Of a DNA stretch of 64,000 bases, positions 35,714-46,056 are shown in pieces (positions within the stretch are counted from its first letter, which is position 1; each line of letters opens with the position of its first letter). A program made the translations under genes and the position numbers. The stretch comes from Phycisphaerales bacterium. Lineage in GTDB: Bacteria > Planctomycetota > Phycisphaerae > Phycisphaerales > UBA1924. The notes beneath the pieces are model-generated. The model was not told the DNA's origin, did no database searches, and was given only the letters and a program-made list of their open reading frames with translations. Where the stretch lies: assembly GCA_029260475.1 (NCBI GenBank), contig JAJDDE010000146.1, positions 1-64,000 of the forward strand, given 5' to 3'.

Positions 35714-37879
35714 ATGCTGTCCACACACAGCGTCGAGCGCGAAATCGGCGGGCGCACCATGCGCATCGAAACCGGCCTCGTCGCGAAGCTCGCCACCTCC
35801 TGCGTCCTCGTCACCTACGGCGAGACCACCGTCATGTGCTCCTGCGTCCGCGCCAAGCCCCGACCGGGCCTCGACTTCTTCCCCATGCAGGTCGATTACC
35901 GCGAGAAGCTCCCCGCCGCGGGCAAGTTCCCGGGCGGATTCCGCAAGCGTGAGGGCGCTCCCAACGAGAAGGAAGTCCTCACCATGCGGATGATCGATCG
36001 CCCGATCCGTCCGCTCTTCCCCGACGGCTTCATCGACGAGGTGCAGATCCAGTGCTGGGTCATGAGCCACGACACGCAGAACGACGCGGACGTGCTCGCT
36101 TCGGTCGGCGCCGCCGCCGCCCTCGCGCTCTCCAACGCCCCCTTCGAGGGCCCCCTGGGCACCGTGCGCGTCGGCCGCATCCACACCGATGACGGCTACA
36201 CCCTCGTCGTGAACCCCACCGTCGCGCAGCTCGAGTACTCCGACCTCGACCTCGTCCTCTCGGGCCACCGCGACGGCATCAACATGATCGAAGTCGGCGC
36301 CGCAGAGATCCCCGACGACGAGATGCTCGAGGCCATCGAGTTCGGCTACAACGAGATCACGCCCATCCTCGACATGATCGACGAGCTCGCCGATCAGTGC
36401 GGCCAAGAGGTCGAAGAGTGGGAGTCCTCGCTCCCCGATGAGGACGTCATCGCCGAGGTCAAGAAGATCGCGGAGAAGGACCTCACCAAGGCCCGCCAGA
36501 TCAAGAGCAAGAACGAGCGCGGCACCAAGGTGCGCGAGATCAAGCAGAAGATGCTCGACGAGCACTTCGTCGTGAACGCGAGCGGCACGTACGAGCAGTT
36601 CCAGGTCTCCGACAAGCGCCGCCGTCACGCGAACGATGCCTTCCGCATCCTCGAGAAGAAGATCACGCGCAAGCTCATCGTCGAGAAGGGCCTCCGCGCC
36701 GACGGCCGCGATCTCGACGCGATCCGGCCCCTCGAGATGCAGGTCGGCGTCTTCGCCCGCCCGCACGGCTCGGCGATGTTCCAGCGAGGCGAGACCCAGT
36801 CGCTCGTCACCGCCACCCTCGGCACCGGGCGCGACGAGCAGATCGTCGATGGCCTCACCCCCGAGTACTCCAAGAAGTTCTACCTCCACTACAACTTCCC
36901 GCCCTTCTCGGTCGGCGAAGCCGGTCGCATCATGGGCCCGGGCCGTCGCGAACTCGGTCACGGTGCGCTCGCTGAGCGCTCCCTCATGGGCATCCTCCCC
37001 GACCCCGAGGACTTCCCCTACACCATCCGCATCGTCTCGGACATCACAGAGTCCAACGGCTCCTCGTCGATGGCCTCGATCTGCGGCGGCTGCCTCGCCC
37101 TCATGGACGCGGGCGTCCCCATTACCGACACCTGCGCCGGCATCACGGTGGGCCGCTTCACCGATGAGAAGGGCAAGAAGATCACCTACGTGATGGACAT
37201 CATCGGAGAGGAAGACTTCTTCGGCGATATGGACTTCAAGATCGCCGGTACCCGCGAGGGCATCACCGGCATCCAGCTCGACCTCAAGGCCCGAGGCCTC
37301 GACATGAAGGAGATCACGACCTCCTTCAAGATGGCCAAGACCGGCCGCATCGAGCTCATCGACGCGATGGAAGAGGTCATCGAAGGCCCGCGCGAGGACA
37401 TCAGCCCCTACGCCCCGCGCATCCACACCCTCATGATCCACCCCGACCGCATCGGCAAGCTCATCGGCCCGGGCGGCAAAACCATCCGCGCCATCCAGGA
37501 GCGTCACGCCGTCAACATCGACGTCGAGGACGACGGCTCCGTCACGATCTCCTCCGCCGACGGCCCCGCGCTCAACGGCGCCATCGCCGAGGTCGAGGCG
37601 CTCGTCGCCGAGATCAAGGTCGGCACCGTCTTCGAGGGCAAGGTCGTCAGCCTCAAGGACTTCGGCGCCTTCATCGAACTCGCCCCGGGCACCGACGGGA
37701 TGTGCCACATCTCCGAGATCGCCGAGGGCTTCGTGAAGGACATCAACGACGTGGTGAAGGTTGGCGACAACCTCCGCGTGAAGGTCATCAACGTGGACGA
37801 CCAAGGCCGCATCAAGCTGAGCCGCAAGGCCCTGCTCCGCGACGAGGCTCCCGCTGAGGAGGAGACGGTCGAGGCGTAA
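35714..37879 (+). CDS. pnp: polyribonucleotide nucleotidyltransferase
   Basis: RPGLDFFPMQVDYREK, KFYLHYNFPPFSVGE, MASICGGCLALMDAGVP, KH (LIGPGGKTIRAIQE) and S1 domains. Confidence 0.97.
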   Translation: MLSTHSVEREIGGRTMRIETGLVAKLATSCVLVTYGETTVMCSCVRAKPRPGLDFFPMQVDYREKLPAAGKFPGGFRKREGAPNEKEVLTMRMIDRPIRPLFPDGFIDEVQIQCWVMSHDTQNDADVLASVGAAAALALSNAPFEGPLGTVRVGRIHTDDGYTLVVNPTVAQLEYSDLDLVLSGHRDGINMIEVGAAEIPDDEMLEAIEFGYNEITPILDMIDELADQCGQEVEEWESSLPDEDVIAEVKKIAEKDLTKARQIKSKNERGTKVREIKQKMLDEHFVVNASGTYEQFQVSDKRRRHANDAFRILEKKITRKLIVEKGLRADGRDLDAIRPLEMQVGVFARPHGSAMFQRGETQSLVTATLGTGRDEQIVDGLTPEYSKKFYLHYNFPPFSVGEAGRIMGPGRRELGHGALAERSLMGILPDPEDFPYTIRIVSDITESNGSSSMASICGGCLALMDAGVPITDTCAGITVGRFTDEKGKKITYVMDIIGEEDFFGDMDFKIAGTREGITGIQLDLKARGLDMKEITTSFKMAKTGRIELIDAMEEVIEGPREDISPYAPRIHTLMIHPDRIGKLIGPGGKTIRAIQERHAVNIDVEDDGSVTISSADGPALNGAIAEVEALVAEIKVGTVFEGKVVSLKDFGAFIELAPGTDGMCHISEIAEGFVKDINDVVKVGDNLRVKVINVDDQGRIKLSRKALLRDEAPAEEETVEA

Positions 37880-37925
37880 TCGCCCCGTCCTCTCCGTCCG
37901 AGATCGACAACCTGATCCTTCGAAA

Positions 37926-37958
37926 ACGCCCTCACGTTCCGTGGGGGCGTGTTTTTTT
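37926..37958 (+). terminator. intrinsic terminator after pnp
   Basis: ACGCCCTCAC-GTTCC-GTGGGGGCGT + G + T7. Confidence 0.85.
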
Positions 37959-38069
37959 ATAGTGGATTGATGACATCGCATCCTGTAGTCTGATATGTGC
38001 TGGTCCTGCGTTCTCGTGCCGACGTCGGTGTGGGGGTTTGGGCGATCCGGGGAGCATCGGAAGGCTCAG

Positions 38070-38357
38070 ATGGACGGCATCCGTTCTGGCAACCGTTTGC
38101 AGGGCGTCGAAGGACGCGTGAAGTGGTTCGATCCCAAGAAGGGCTTCGGCTTCATCGTGGGCCCCGACGGGCAGGACATCTTCACGCACTACACCCAGAT
38201 CGAGGGCGAAGGGTTCCGCGTGCTCCAGGACAACGCGCTGGTGACCTACTCCGCCGAACTCACCGACAAGGGCTGGCACGCGACGAGCGTGGTGCCCATC
38301 GTCGAGGAGGGGGCCGCGTCCCCGCGGCGCCAGTTCGCCCGGACCGCCCGGCGGTGA
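38070..38357 (+). CDS. cold-shock domain protein
   Basis: GRVKWFDPKKGFGFIVGPDGQDIFTHYTQI. Confidence 0.93.
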   Translation: MDGIRSGNRLQGVEGRVKWFDPKKGFGFIVGPDGQDIFTHYTQIEGEGFRVLQDNALVTYSAELTDKGWHATSVVPIVEEGAASPRRQFARTARR

Positions 38358-38390
38358 TCCCCGCTCCATCGCACCGCGTACGCTGAAGCG

Positions 38391-39254
38391 ATGTCCGCGG
38401 CTTGGTTCACAATCGGTGCGCTCTCGGGCGTCGCGCTCTGCGCGGGCGTGGGGCTGCCGCTGTTGCTGCGTCAGTCGAGGCGCCAGGTGGCGCGCATGAA
38501 GGCGGCCGAACGGCGCGCTCGCGGCGCAGAACGCATGGCGGAGATCGGGCAGATGACCGGCGGCCTCGCCCACGAGATCAAAAACCCGCTCTCGACCATC
38601 GGACTCAACGCGCAGCTCCTCGAGGAATCCATCGGCGATCTCGACATCGATCCGGGCGAACGCACCCGCATCGTCAAGCGCCTGGGCACGCTGCGCCGCG
38701 AGTCCGAGCGCCTGCGCGACACGCTCACCGACTTCCTGCGCTTCGCGGGGGAGGTGCGGCTGCACCCGCAGGACGCGGACCTCAACGCCATCGTCGAGGA
38801 GATCGCGGACTTCTACGCCCCGCAGGCACAGCACCACCGCATCCGGTTCCGGCACGAGACCACCGGCAGGAAGATGGCCGTCCGCGTGGACGCCGCCCTC
38901 TTCAAGCAGGCGCTGCTGAACCTGCTCATCAACGCGACGCAGGCGATGATCAACCAGCCGCAGAGCGACGCTCGCCCGCGCGAGCTCATCATCCGCACGC
39001 ACGAGGGCGAGCTCGACGGCGCCCCCGCTTTCTGCGTCCACGTCATCGACACGGGCCCGGGCATCGCGCCCGATGCGCAGGACAAGATCTTCACGCCCTA
39101 CTACACGACCAAATCGGCCGGCTCCGGGCTGGGGCTGCCCACCGCGCTGCGCCTCGTCGAAGAACACGGCGGCACACTCGAACTCCACTCGGAGCCGGGC
39201 GTGGGCACCGATTTCTGCATCACGCTGCCCAGGGGAGACCCGTCGATCGCGTGA
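38391..39254 (+). CDS. sensor histidine kinase
   Basis: N-terminal TM, H-box MTGGLAHEIKNPLSTIGLNAQLL, N/G boxes NLLINATQAM, DTGPGIAPDAQDKIFTPYYTTKSAGSGLGLP. Confidence 0.9.
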   Translation: MSAAWFTIGALSGVALCAGVGLPLLLRQSRRQVARMKAAERRARGAERMAEIGQMTGGLAHEIKNPLSTIGLNAQLLEESIGDLDIDPGERTRIVKRLGTLRRESERLRDTLTDFLRFAGEVRLHPQDADLNAIVEEIADFYAPQAQHHRIRFRHETTGRKMAVRVDAALFKQALLNLLINATQAMINQPQSDARPRELIIRTHEGELDGAPAFCVHVIDTGPGIAPDAQDKIFTPYYTTKSAGSGLGLPTALRLVEEHGGTLELHSEPGVGTDFCITLPRGDPSIA

Positions 39255-39257
39255 CGA

Positions 39258-40529
39258 TCACAGGCCCTTGGCGCGCGCTATACGCGTCGCCGCCTCGTCC
39301 ATATCCGCCCGCGTGGTGAGCACGTCCGGGCAGAACCGCGCGTAGCCCCGCCGGGCGTCCGACGAGAGGTCGTGCTCAGCGAGCAGGCGCGCGCACAGGC
39401 CCGGCGCATCCTCGTCGGGCACAAGCAGGAAGGCGCCGTGGGCTTCGGATTCGAAGACCTCGACGCCCGCGGCTTCCAGCCGCCCTTTGAAGTACGCCTG
39501 CTGTTCCAGTGAATACGCGCGGAGGCGTTCGAGGCCGACACCGAGCGTGAACGCGATGCCCGCCTGCGCCTGGTAGGGGAGCAGGAAGGGCGGCGTGGAT
39601 TCGAGCCATCCATCGCCCCCGTCGGCGAACTCGGGGGTTTCGTGGCGTGTGTCATCGAAGACGTTCTTCTTGGCGTACCAACCCGTGTCGAGCGTGCGCT
39701 TCGCGTCCTTGCCCTGGGTGTGGCGCGGATGCACCATGAGCCAGCAGGCCCCGGGCCCGCCCCGCGTGTACTTGTGGTTGACGCCGATGGCATAATCGAC
39801 GTCCAGCTCCGCGAGGTCGACCGGGAGCACGCCCGCGCTGTGGTAACAGTCGAGCACGACCACCGCGTGGTTGTGATGCGCGGCTTTCACGATCTGCTCG
39901 AGATCTCGCAGGTGCTGGCCCGTGCTGTAGTAGACCTGGCTGATCATCACGACATCCGTCGCGTAGGTGATGTGGCGAGCAATGTCGCTGGCGTGATACA
40001 GCCCCTCCGCGTCGGGTTCTACCCACACGACGCCCGCCCTGTCCCGTGTCCGGTACGCCTTCAGGATGATGTCAATCGAATCGAATTCGCCCCGCGTGCT
40101 GACGACGTTGGGCCGCCGGACCGGCATCGCGTTGAGCACGGCGCGCAGGCCCTGCCCCGCGTTGGTCTTGGGCACAACGCAGTCGTCCGTCGGCGCCCCG
40201 ATCATGCGGGCGATGCCGGCGCGGTAGGCCTTCTGCGCGCCCATCCAGTCCTCCCACGCGCCGTCCATCTTCGTGTACCAGCGGTCCAACGCCCCGGAGA
40301 TATCCAGAGCCGTCTGATCGAGCGGACGCCCCAACACGTGGTTGTTCAGATAGAGGCCGGGCATCTCGAGCGTGCGGCTGAAGAGTGGGTGCAGATGGGT
40401 GACGCACGCCTCCTCGGTGAGCCGAGCGTCGCCCAGACCCTCCAGAGCCGTCCGCAGCCCGTCCCACACCGGGACGGGGATGGCGTCGAGTGCGGGCGGC
40501 TGTGTCGTCGGGGTCGTCGCGGTCGTCAT
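39258..40529 (-). CDS. kynU: kynureninase-like PLP enzyme (aminotransferase class V fold)
   Basis: YLNNHVLGRPL, VVLDCYHSAGVLPVDL, AIGVNHKYTRGGPGACWLMV; downstream of kynA on the same strand. Confidence 0.78.
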   Translation of the reverse strand: MTTATTPTTQPPALDAIPVPVWDGLRTALEGLGDARLTEEACVTHLHPLFSRTLEMPGLYLNNHVLGRPLDQTALDISGALDRWYTKMDGAWEDWMGAQKAYRAGIARMIGAPTDDCVVPKTNAGQGLRAVLNAMPVRRPNVVSTRGEFDSIDIILKAYRTRDRAGVVWVEPDAEGLYHASDIARHITYATDVVMISQVYYSTGQHLRDLEQIVKAAHHNHAVVVLDCYHSAGVLPVDLAELDVDYAIGVNHKYTRGGPGACWLMVHPRHTQGKDAKRTLDTGWYAKKNVFDDTRHETPEFADGGDGWLESTPPFLLPYQAQAGIAFTLGVGLERLRAYSLEQQAYFKGRLEAAGVEVFESEAHGAFLLVPDEDAPGLCARLLAEHDLSSDARRGYARFCPDVLTTRADMDEAATRIARAKGL

Positions 40530-40532
40530 GGA

Positions 40533-41372
40533 TCAGGTCCCCAGTTCGGTGCGCACGTCCCAGAGCTCCGGGAAGAGTCGCGTATCGATCGCTGCCCGCA
40601 GGAAGGGGACCCCGGAGGAGCCGCCCGTGCCACGTTTGAACCCGATGATCCGTTCAACGGTCTTCAGGTGACGGTAGCGCCACAGCGAGAAGGACTCCTC
40701 GATATCCACGAGCTTCTCGCACATCTCGTACGCCTCCCAGTTCTCGCGTGGGGCTTCGTAGATCGTCTTGAGCACCGGGATCAAGCCCGGCTCGGCGGTG
40801 TAGGGCTGCGACCAGTCACGCTCCGTGCGCGAAGCGGGGATCGGCATCCCGGCCCGAGCCAGGAAGCGCAGAAACTCGTCGTACAGCGAGGGCGCGTTGA
40901 GCGTGTCCGTGAGACGGGCGTGCAACGCCTCGTCGTGCTTGAAGACACGCAGCGTGTTGACGTCCTTGTTGCCCAGCAGGAACTCGATCTCGCGGTACTG
41001 GTAGCTCTGGAAGCCCGAAGCGGGACCCAGGACGTCGCGGAATTCGAGGTACTCCGAGGGCGTCAGCGTCGCGAGCACCGCCCACTGGTTGTACAGCTGC
41101 GACTGGATGTGCTTCACCCGCGCCATGATCTTGAAACACTCGGGCAGCTCATCGTTCCGGACGAACGCCATCGCGGCTCGCAACTCGTGGACGATCAGCT
41201 TCATCCACAGCTCCGAGGTCTGGTGCTGGATGATGAAGAGCAACTCGTCGTGGTGGGCGGGGCTCGAGAGGGGTGACTGGGCGTCCAGCAGCTTGGGCAG
41301 CTGGAGGTACCCGGTGTACGTCAGACGTTCAGAGAGGTCCGTGTGGATGTCCGGCTCGAATGCGCGTGGCAA
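40533..41372 (-). CDS. kynA: tryptophan 2,3-dioxygenase
   Basis: [65 protein letters not shown]. Confidence 0.95.
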   Translation of the reverse strand: MPRAFEPDIHTDLSERLTYTGYLQLPKLLDAQSPLSSPAHHDELLFIIQHQTSELWMKLIVHELRAAMAFVRNDELPECFKIMARVKHIQSQLYNQWAVLATLTPSEYLEFRDVLGPASGFQSYQYREIEFLLGNKDVNTLRVFKHDEALHARLTDTLNAPSLYDEFLRFLARAGMPIPASRTERDWSQPYTAEPGLIPVLKTIYEAPRENWEAYEMCEKLVDIEESFSLWRYRHLKTVERIIGFKRGTGGSSGVPFLRAAIDTRLFPELWDVRTELGT

Positions 41373-41629
41373 GGCGGTGGCCCTTCTGCAAGGTGATAAG
41401 GCGGAGCGGAGGTGTACACGCCGAGCGAGACCACGGCAAGAATTAGGGGTATACCCGCACGGTACGTGTCCCGAATCGAGCGAAGATACTTGGAAAAAAT
41501 GGGGTCAGCGCCCGTGCCGTGTCTCCTCGTCCGTGTTTATATACAGGACTTCCCCGAGGGTAAACTGCCTATTCGTAGGGTTGGCGTCCTCTACCGGGCA
41601 CCTTACGAATCGGCGCGACGGGAGTCACG

Positions 41630-42370
41630 ATGCTCGCGTTCGGACAGAATGAACAGCCGATCCCCCTGCTCGGGGCGCTGAATGACAGCCGGTGCATCAC
41701 CGTATGCGCTGCGGACATGATGGGACGCATCCGGTACGCCAACAACCTCTTCCGCGAGCACATCCGCGACCATTACGGGTGGGACGGGGCGGGCGAGAGC
41801 TTCACGATCGACCACCTCGCGATGGGCGACGCCGCGTATTTGCGCGAACGCGTGGACGTTCTTACAAAGGTGCTCGACGCGAACGGGGCACCGGTGCGAT
41901 GCATCGAGCTCTCGGGCGGTCGCGCGGTCGAGCACACCTGCGTCGCGTGGTCGCAACCGAACGAAGGCGACGCACCGCTCTGCATCGTCGCGACCGCGCG
42001 GGCCGAATTCGATGACGCCGCGATGAACGGGCGTGCGCCGCACTGGTTGATGGTCCCGACGGACCCGGGGCGCCTTGGCGAACTCACACACGCGGAGCTC
42101 GAGACCCTGCGATTGATCGCGAAATCGATGTCCACCGAGGACATCGCCCACCAGCTCAGCCGCACGAAGAAGGCGATCGAGCGCCGGCGCATGTCGATCC
42201 GACGCAAACTGCACCTGTCGGACCGGATGGCGCTGATGCGCCTGGCGATGGAGTCCGGGCTCGGGCACATGCCCGAGGCGCGCCTGGGCGAGTTCGTCCG
42301 CTGCTGCCGGTCGCGAGCGCGGTACCTCAAACGCCTGCAGTGGCGTGGACCCGTCGCCGCCCCCGTCTGA
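41630..42370 (+). CDS. PAS-like sensor with LuxR-type helix-turn-helix
   Basis: ITVCAADMMGRIRYANNLFREH (PAS-like) and GELTHAELETLRLIAKSMSTEDIAHQLSRTKKAIERRRMSIRRKL (HTH). Confidence 0.7.
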   Translation: MLAFGQNEQPIPLLGALNDSRCITVCAADMMGRIRYANNLFREHIRDHYGWDGAGESFTIDHLAMGDAAYLRERVDVLTKVLDANGAPVRCIELSGGRAVEHTCVAWSQPNEGDAPLCIVATARAEFDDAAMNGRAPHWLMVPTDPGRLGELTHAELETLRLIAKSMSTEDIAHQLSRTKKAIERRRMSIRRKLHLSDRMALMRLAMESGLGHMPEARLGEFVRCCRSRARYLKRLQWRGPVAAPV

Positions 42371-42395
42371 GGTGCCCCATCGGAGGCACCCACGG

Positions 42396-42833
42396 TCACC
42401 GTTCGAGCACCAGCGTGATCGGTCCGTCGCTGGTGAGCGTGACGTCCATCTCCGCGCCGAACACCCCGGTCTCCACCGGCAGGCCCGTGCGGCGCAGCAT
42501 CTCCACGAACCGGTCGAAGGCGGGGCGGGCCAGTTCGGGCGCCATCGCGCCGTCGAACGACGGGCGACGGCCCTTGCGGCAGTCCCCCGCGACCGTGAAA
42601 TTCGGCACCGCGAGGATCGACGCGGAGACCAGGGCGGCGTCGAGGTTCATCTTCTGATCCGCGTCCTCGAAGACGCGGAGACCGGCGACCTTGCCCGCCA
42701 TCCACGAGAGGTGCTCGTCCGTATCTCCCGACGCGATCCCCACGAACAGGACGAGGCCCGCGCCGATCGCGCCGACGGTCTCACCCGCGACCACCACCCC
42801 GCCCGCGCTGACCCGTTGGACCACGACTCGCAC
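42396..42833 (-). CDS. dtd: D-aminoacyl-tRNA deacylase
   Basis: VRVVVQRVSAGGVVV…LVLFVGIASGDT…SILAVPNFTVAGDCRKGRRPSFDGA; GTG start assumed. Confidence 0.9.
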   Translation of the reverse strand: MRVVVQRVSAGGVVVAGETVGAIGAGLVLFVGIASGDTDEHLSWMAGKVAGLRVFEDADQKMNLDAALVSASILAVPNFTVAGDCRKGRRPSFDGAMAPELARPAFDRFVEMLRRTGLPVETGVFGAEMDVTLTSDGPITLVLER

Positions 42834-42873
42834 CCGATGCACCTCCGTTGTGCGCACGGTAGCGTGGCGCGTG

Positions 42874-44217
42874 ATGCGGAGCAGCACGAAGGACATCCAG
42901 TGGGCAGGGACGCGCGTGACCGTCATGGGGCTCGGCCGCTTCGGCGGCGGCGCCGGCGCGGTCCGCTGGCTCATGGCCCGGGGCGCATCGGTCACGCTCA
43001 CCGATCTCCGTGACGAGGGTGAACTCCGAGAACCGCTCGCGGCACTGGGCGCCCAGCGCCCCCGCCTGCGACTTGGCGCGCACGACGAGGCCGACTTCAA
43101 GAACGCACAGGTCGTCGTCGTGAACCCCGCGGTGGGCAGGCCCTGGGAGAACCGGTTTGTGCGAGCAGCGATCGACGCGGGCGCCCTGGTCACCACCGAG
43201 ATCCGCCTCGCGATCGAGCAGCTCCCCGCTGGCGTGGTCACGCTCGGCATCACGGGATCCACCGGAAAAAGCACCACCGCCTCCATGCTGCACCGCGCGC
43301 TGCGGGCGACGTGGACACCCGGGCGAGCGCACCTCGCGGGCAACATCGGCGGCTCGCTCCTCGACGCCGCGGGCGATATCGAGGAGGGCGACGCGCTGGT
43401 GCTGGAGCTCTCGAGCGCACAGCTGTGGTGGTTGTCGCGCGAGCCCGCGTGGACGCCCGACATCGCACTGGTCACCAACCTCGTCCCCAACCACCTCGAC
43501 TGGCACGGTTCGATCGAGCATTACACGTCGTGCAAGCGTGCCATCGCGGGCGACCGATTGTGCTGCCACGCGGGGCCGATCGAGGAGTGGGGGAGCCCTG
43601 CGGCGGTACGCATCGCGACGCGCAAGGTGAAGGGCATGACGCTCCCGGGTGCGCACAACGCGGAGAACGCATCGCTCGCGTTCGAGGGCGCGCTGTGGGC
43701 ATTGGAGCGTACGGGGTTGGACGCGCAGGCCGATGCGGAACGCGCGATCGCGCGGTTCGAAGGCCTCGAGCACCGCCTGTGCGCCGTCGGGACCGCGGGC
43801 GGGGTGCGCCTCATCGACGACTCCAAGTGCAGCACGCCTCAAGGCGCGGCGTTGGCGATCGACGCGTTCGATGCGGCGTGCGTGCATCTCATCTGTGGCG
43901 GTGCGGACAAGGGTGTCGATATGTCGGCGATGATCGACGCCGCGACCCGCTGCGCGAGCGTGCTGTGCATCGGCGCGACCGGCCCGGTGATCGCCAAAGC
44001 GGTGCGCGAGCGTGGCGGTGCCTCATACGAGTGTCTGGACCTGGCGACCGCGGTTTCCCGACTTGCCGACTTGGCCCGCGAAGGCGATGTCGCCCTGCTC
44101 TCGCCCGGCTGCGCCTCGTGGGATCAGTTTTCCAACTACATCGAACGCGCGCACGCCTTCGTCCGGGAGGCGGAGCGGGTGCTGGGCCCGATCCGGGAGA
44201 GACCCGAACAAAGATAG
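42874..44217 (+). CDS. murD: UDP-N-acetylmuramoylalanine--D-glutamate ligase
   Basis: VTVMGLGRFGGGAGAVRWL, GITGSTGKSTTASML, NLVPNHLDWHGSIEHYTSCK, DDSKCSTPQGA, LLSPGCASWDQFSNYIER. Confidence 0.93.
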   Translation: MRSSTKDIQWAGTRVTVMGLGRFGGGAGAVRWLMARGASVTLTDLRDEGELREPLAALGAQRPRLRLGAHDEADFKNAQVVVVNPAVGRPWENRFVRAAIDAGALVTTEIRLAIEQLPAGVVTLGITGSTGKSTTASMLHRALRATWTPGRAHLAGNIGGSLLDAAGDIEEGDALVLELSSAQLWWLSREPAWTPDIALVTNLVPNHLDWHGSIEHYTSCKRAIAGDRLCCHAGPIEEWGSPAAVRIATRKVKGMTLPGAHNAENASLAFEGALWALERTGLDAQADAERAIARFEGLEHRLCAVGTAGGVRLIDDSKCSTPQGAALAIDAFDAACVHLICGGADKGVDMSAMIDAATRCASVLCIGATGPVIAKAVRERGGASYECLDLATAVSRLADLAREGDVALLSPGCASWDQFSNYIERAHAFVREAERVLGPIRERPEQR

Positions 44218-44306
44218 ATAAAAATTTACCAAACACCTTGCCGGACGCCGAAGCGTGGGTACCCTGATGAGGACCGAACACCCAGCGAGCGAAGGAGTGA
44301 TCCGCT

Positions 44307-45509
44307 ATGGTGATTGCCGCACCCGAATCGAAGAAGAATGGCGCCGCCCGCACCTCAAAGAGGGGGCCGCAGCCGTTTATGGAGCAGCAGCCGATGAACG
44401 AGAACGGTTTGACCGACAAGCAGCGCAGCGAGGCCCTGACGCGCACCGTGGGGCAGATCGAGAAGTCCTTCGGCAAGGGCTCGATCATGAAGCTCGACGG
44501 GAACGCGATCGCGCAGATCCCCGCGATCTCCACTGGCGCGATCTCGATCGACCTCGCCCTGGGCGGGCGCGGCATCCCCATCGGGCGTGTGATCGAGATC
44601 TATGGCCCGGAATCTTCGGGTAAGACCACCCTCGCTCTCAACATCCTCGCCCAAAGCCAGAAGAGCGGCGGTGTCGCGGCCTTTATCGACGCCGAGCACG
44701 CGCTGGACCCCTCCTGGGCACGCAAGCTGGGCGTGGACGTGGACGAGCTCCTCGTCTCACAGCCCGACTACGGCGAGCAGGCCCTCGAGATCTGCGAGCT
44801 CCTCGTGCGCTCCAACGCGGTCAACGTCATCGTCATCGACTCCGTCGCGGCGCTCGTGCCCCGCGCCGAGATCGAGGGCGAGATGGGCGACAGCTTCGTC
44901 GGCCTGCACGCGCGACTCATGAGCCAGGCGCTCCGCAAGCTCACCGGCGCGATCCACAAAACCAACTGCACCGTCATCTTCATCAACCAGATCCGCGAGA
45001 AGATCGGCGTGATGTTCGGCTCCCCGGAGACCACCACGGGCGGGCGGGCCCTGAAGTTCTACTCCTCGATCCGCATCGACGTCCGGCGCATCAGCAGCAT
45101 CAAGGACGGCGACGTCAACACCGGCAACCGCGTGCGGGCGCGCATCGTCAAGAACAAGCTCGCCCCGCCCTTCCGTGACGCCGAGTTCGAGATCATGTTC
45201 GCAGAGGGCATCTCCGCGACCGGCGACCTGCTCGACCTCGCGGTGGAGGACAAGGTCATCGACAAGGCCGGGTCGTGGTTCAGTTACGGCGAGACCCGCC
45301 TCGGACAGGGACGCGAGAACGTCAAGGTCTTCCTCAAGGACAACCCCGACATCTTCGACGAGATCAAGCACCACGTCCTCGTCGCGCGCGGCGTGATCAC
45401 ACCCCCCGAGAAGCCCGGAGCGCCCGACCCGCAGGTCGAAGCGACGGGCGAAGCGGTGGCGGTTGAGGCCGACAGCGACGCGAAGGCCGGCGGCAAGAAA
45501 AAGGGCTGA
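44307..45509 (+). CDS. recA: recombinase RecA
   Basis: [60 protein letters not shown]. Confidence 0.97.
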   Translation: MVIAAPESKKNGAARTSKRGPQPFMEQQPMNENGLTDKQRSEALTRTVGQIEKSFGKGSIMKLDGNAIAQIPAISTGAISIDLALGGRGIPIGRVIEIYGPESSGKTTLALNILAQSQKSGGVAAFIDAEHALDPSWARKLGVDVDELLVSQPDYGEQALEICELLVRSNAVNVIVIDSVAALVPRAEIEGEMGDSFVGLHARLMSQALRKLTGAIHKTNCTVIFINQIREKIGVMFGSPETTTGGRALKFYSSIRIDVRRISSIKDGDVNTGNRVRARIVKNKLAPPFRDAEFEIMFAEGISATGDLLDLAVEDKVIDKAGSWFSYGETRLGQGRENVKVFLKDNPDIFDEIKHHVLVARGVITPPEKPGAPDPQVEATGEAVAVEADSDAKAGGKKKG

Positions 45510-45636
45510 GCCTCGGCTCGCCCTCGACGCGGCTCGTCGTGCGGTCGCGTCGGGAGAAGGCTCCCGAAGTTTGATCCACCCCGCCCCGCGCGGATGACCG
45601 TTTCGGTGAGAGGGGCTATGCTTGGCGTCCCCCCAC

Positions 45637-45722
45637 GCGGATGTGGCGGAATTGGCAGACGCGCTAGGTTCAGGTCCTAGTGGGGGTAAAACCCCGTGGA
45701 GGTTCGAGCCCTCTCATCCGCA
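45637..45722 (+). tRNA. tRNA-Leu (anticodon CAG)
   Basis: GCGGATG…CATCCGC acceptor stem, GGCGGAATTGGCAGACGCGC D-arm, CTAGGTTCAGGTCCTAG anticodon arm, long variable arm, GGTTCGAGCC T-arm; CCA not encoded. Confidence 0.95.
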
Positions 45723-45955
45723 TTGAAAGCCCGCTTGGGTTCGTTTGATGTCCGAACTTTGTTCGGGAGTCACGCGGGTCTGAACGGGTTTTTTTCGTGC
45801 GCAGGCGATCCTGTGACGGCTATAGGGGGGTGCGAGGGGCTACATCATGCGGGGTAACGGCATGATTGCGCTCTGTCAGGGATGTCAAAACGCTGAGCAA
45901 CATGTCCCGAGTTGCGTGCAACCAACATCCGGAATCGACGGATCGCGTATTGTTC

Positions 45956-46000
45956 TCGTGACACCCGCGGGTATTCTGAGGGTGTCACGACAGTTTTTTT
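45956..46000 (+). terminator. strong hairpin + T-tract between tRNA-Leu and pseudopilin 1 (terminator or attenuator)
   Basis: TCGTGACACCC-13 nt-GGGTGTCACGA perfect 11-bp stem followed by CAGTTTTTTT. Confidence 0.75.
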
Positions 46001-46056
46001 ATCCGAGCGAGGCCGAATCGGCACCGCTCAACACCATTGTTCGGAACGGAGACATC

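Noticed and set aside
44220-44306. Possible LexA/SOS box upstream of recA
   Set aside because: I could not find a GAAC-N4-GTTC or CTG-N10-CAG type match; only a candidate TTGCCG-16-TACCCT promoter, not reported as a feature.
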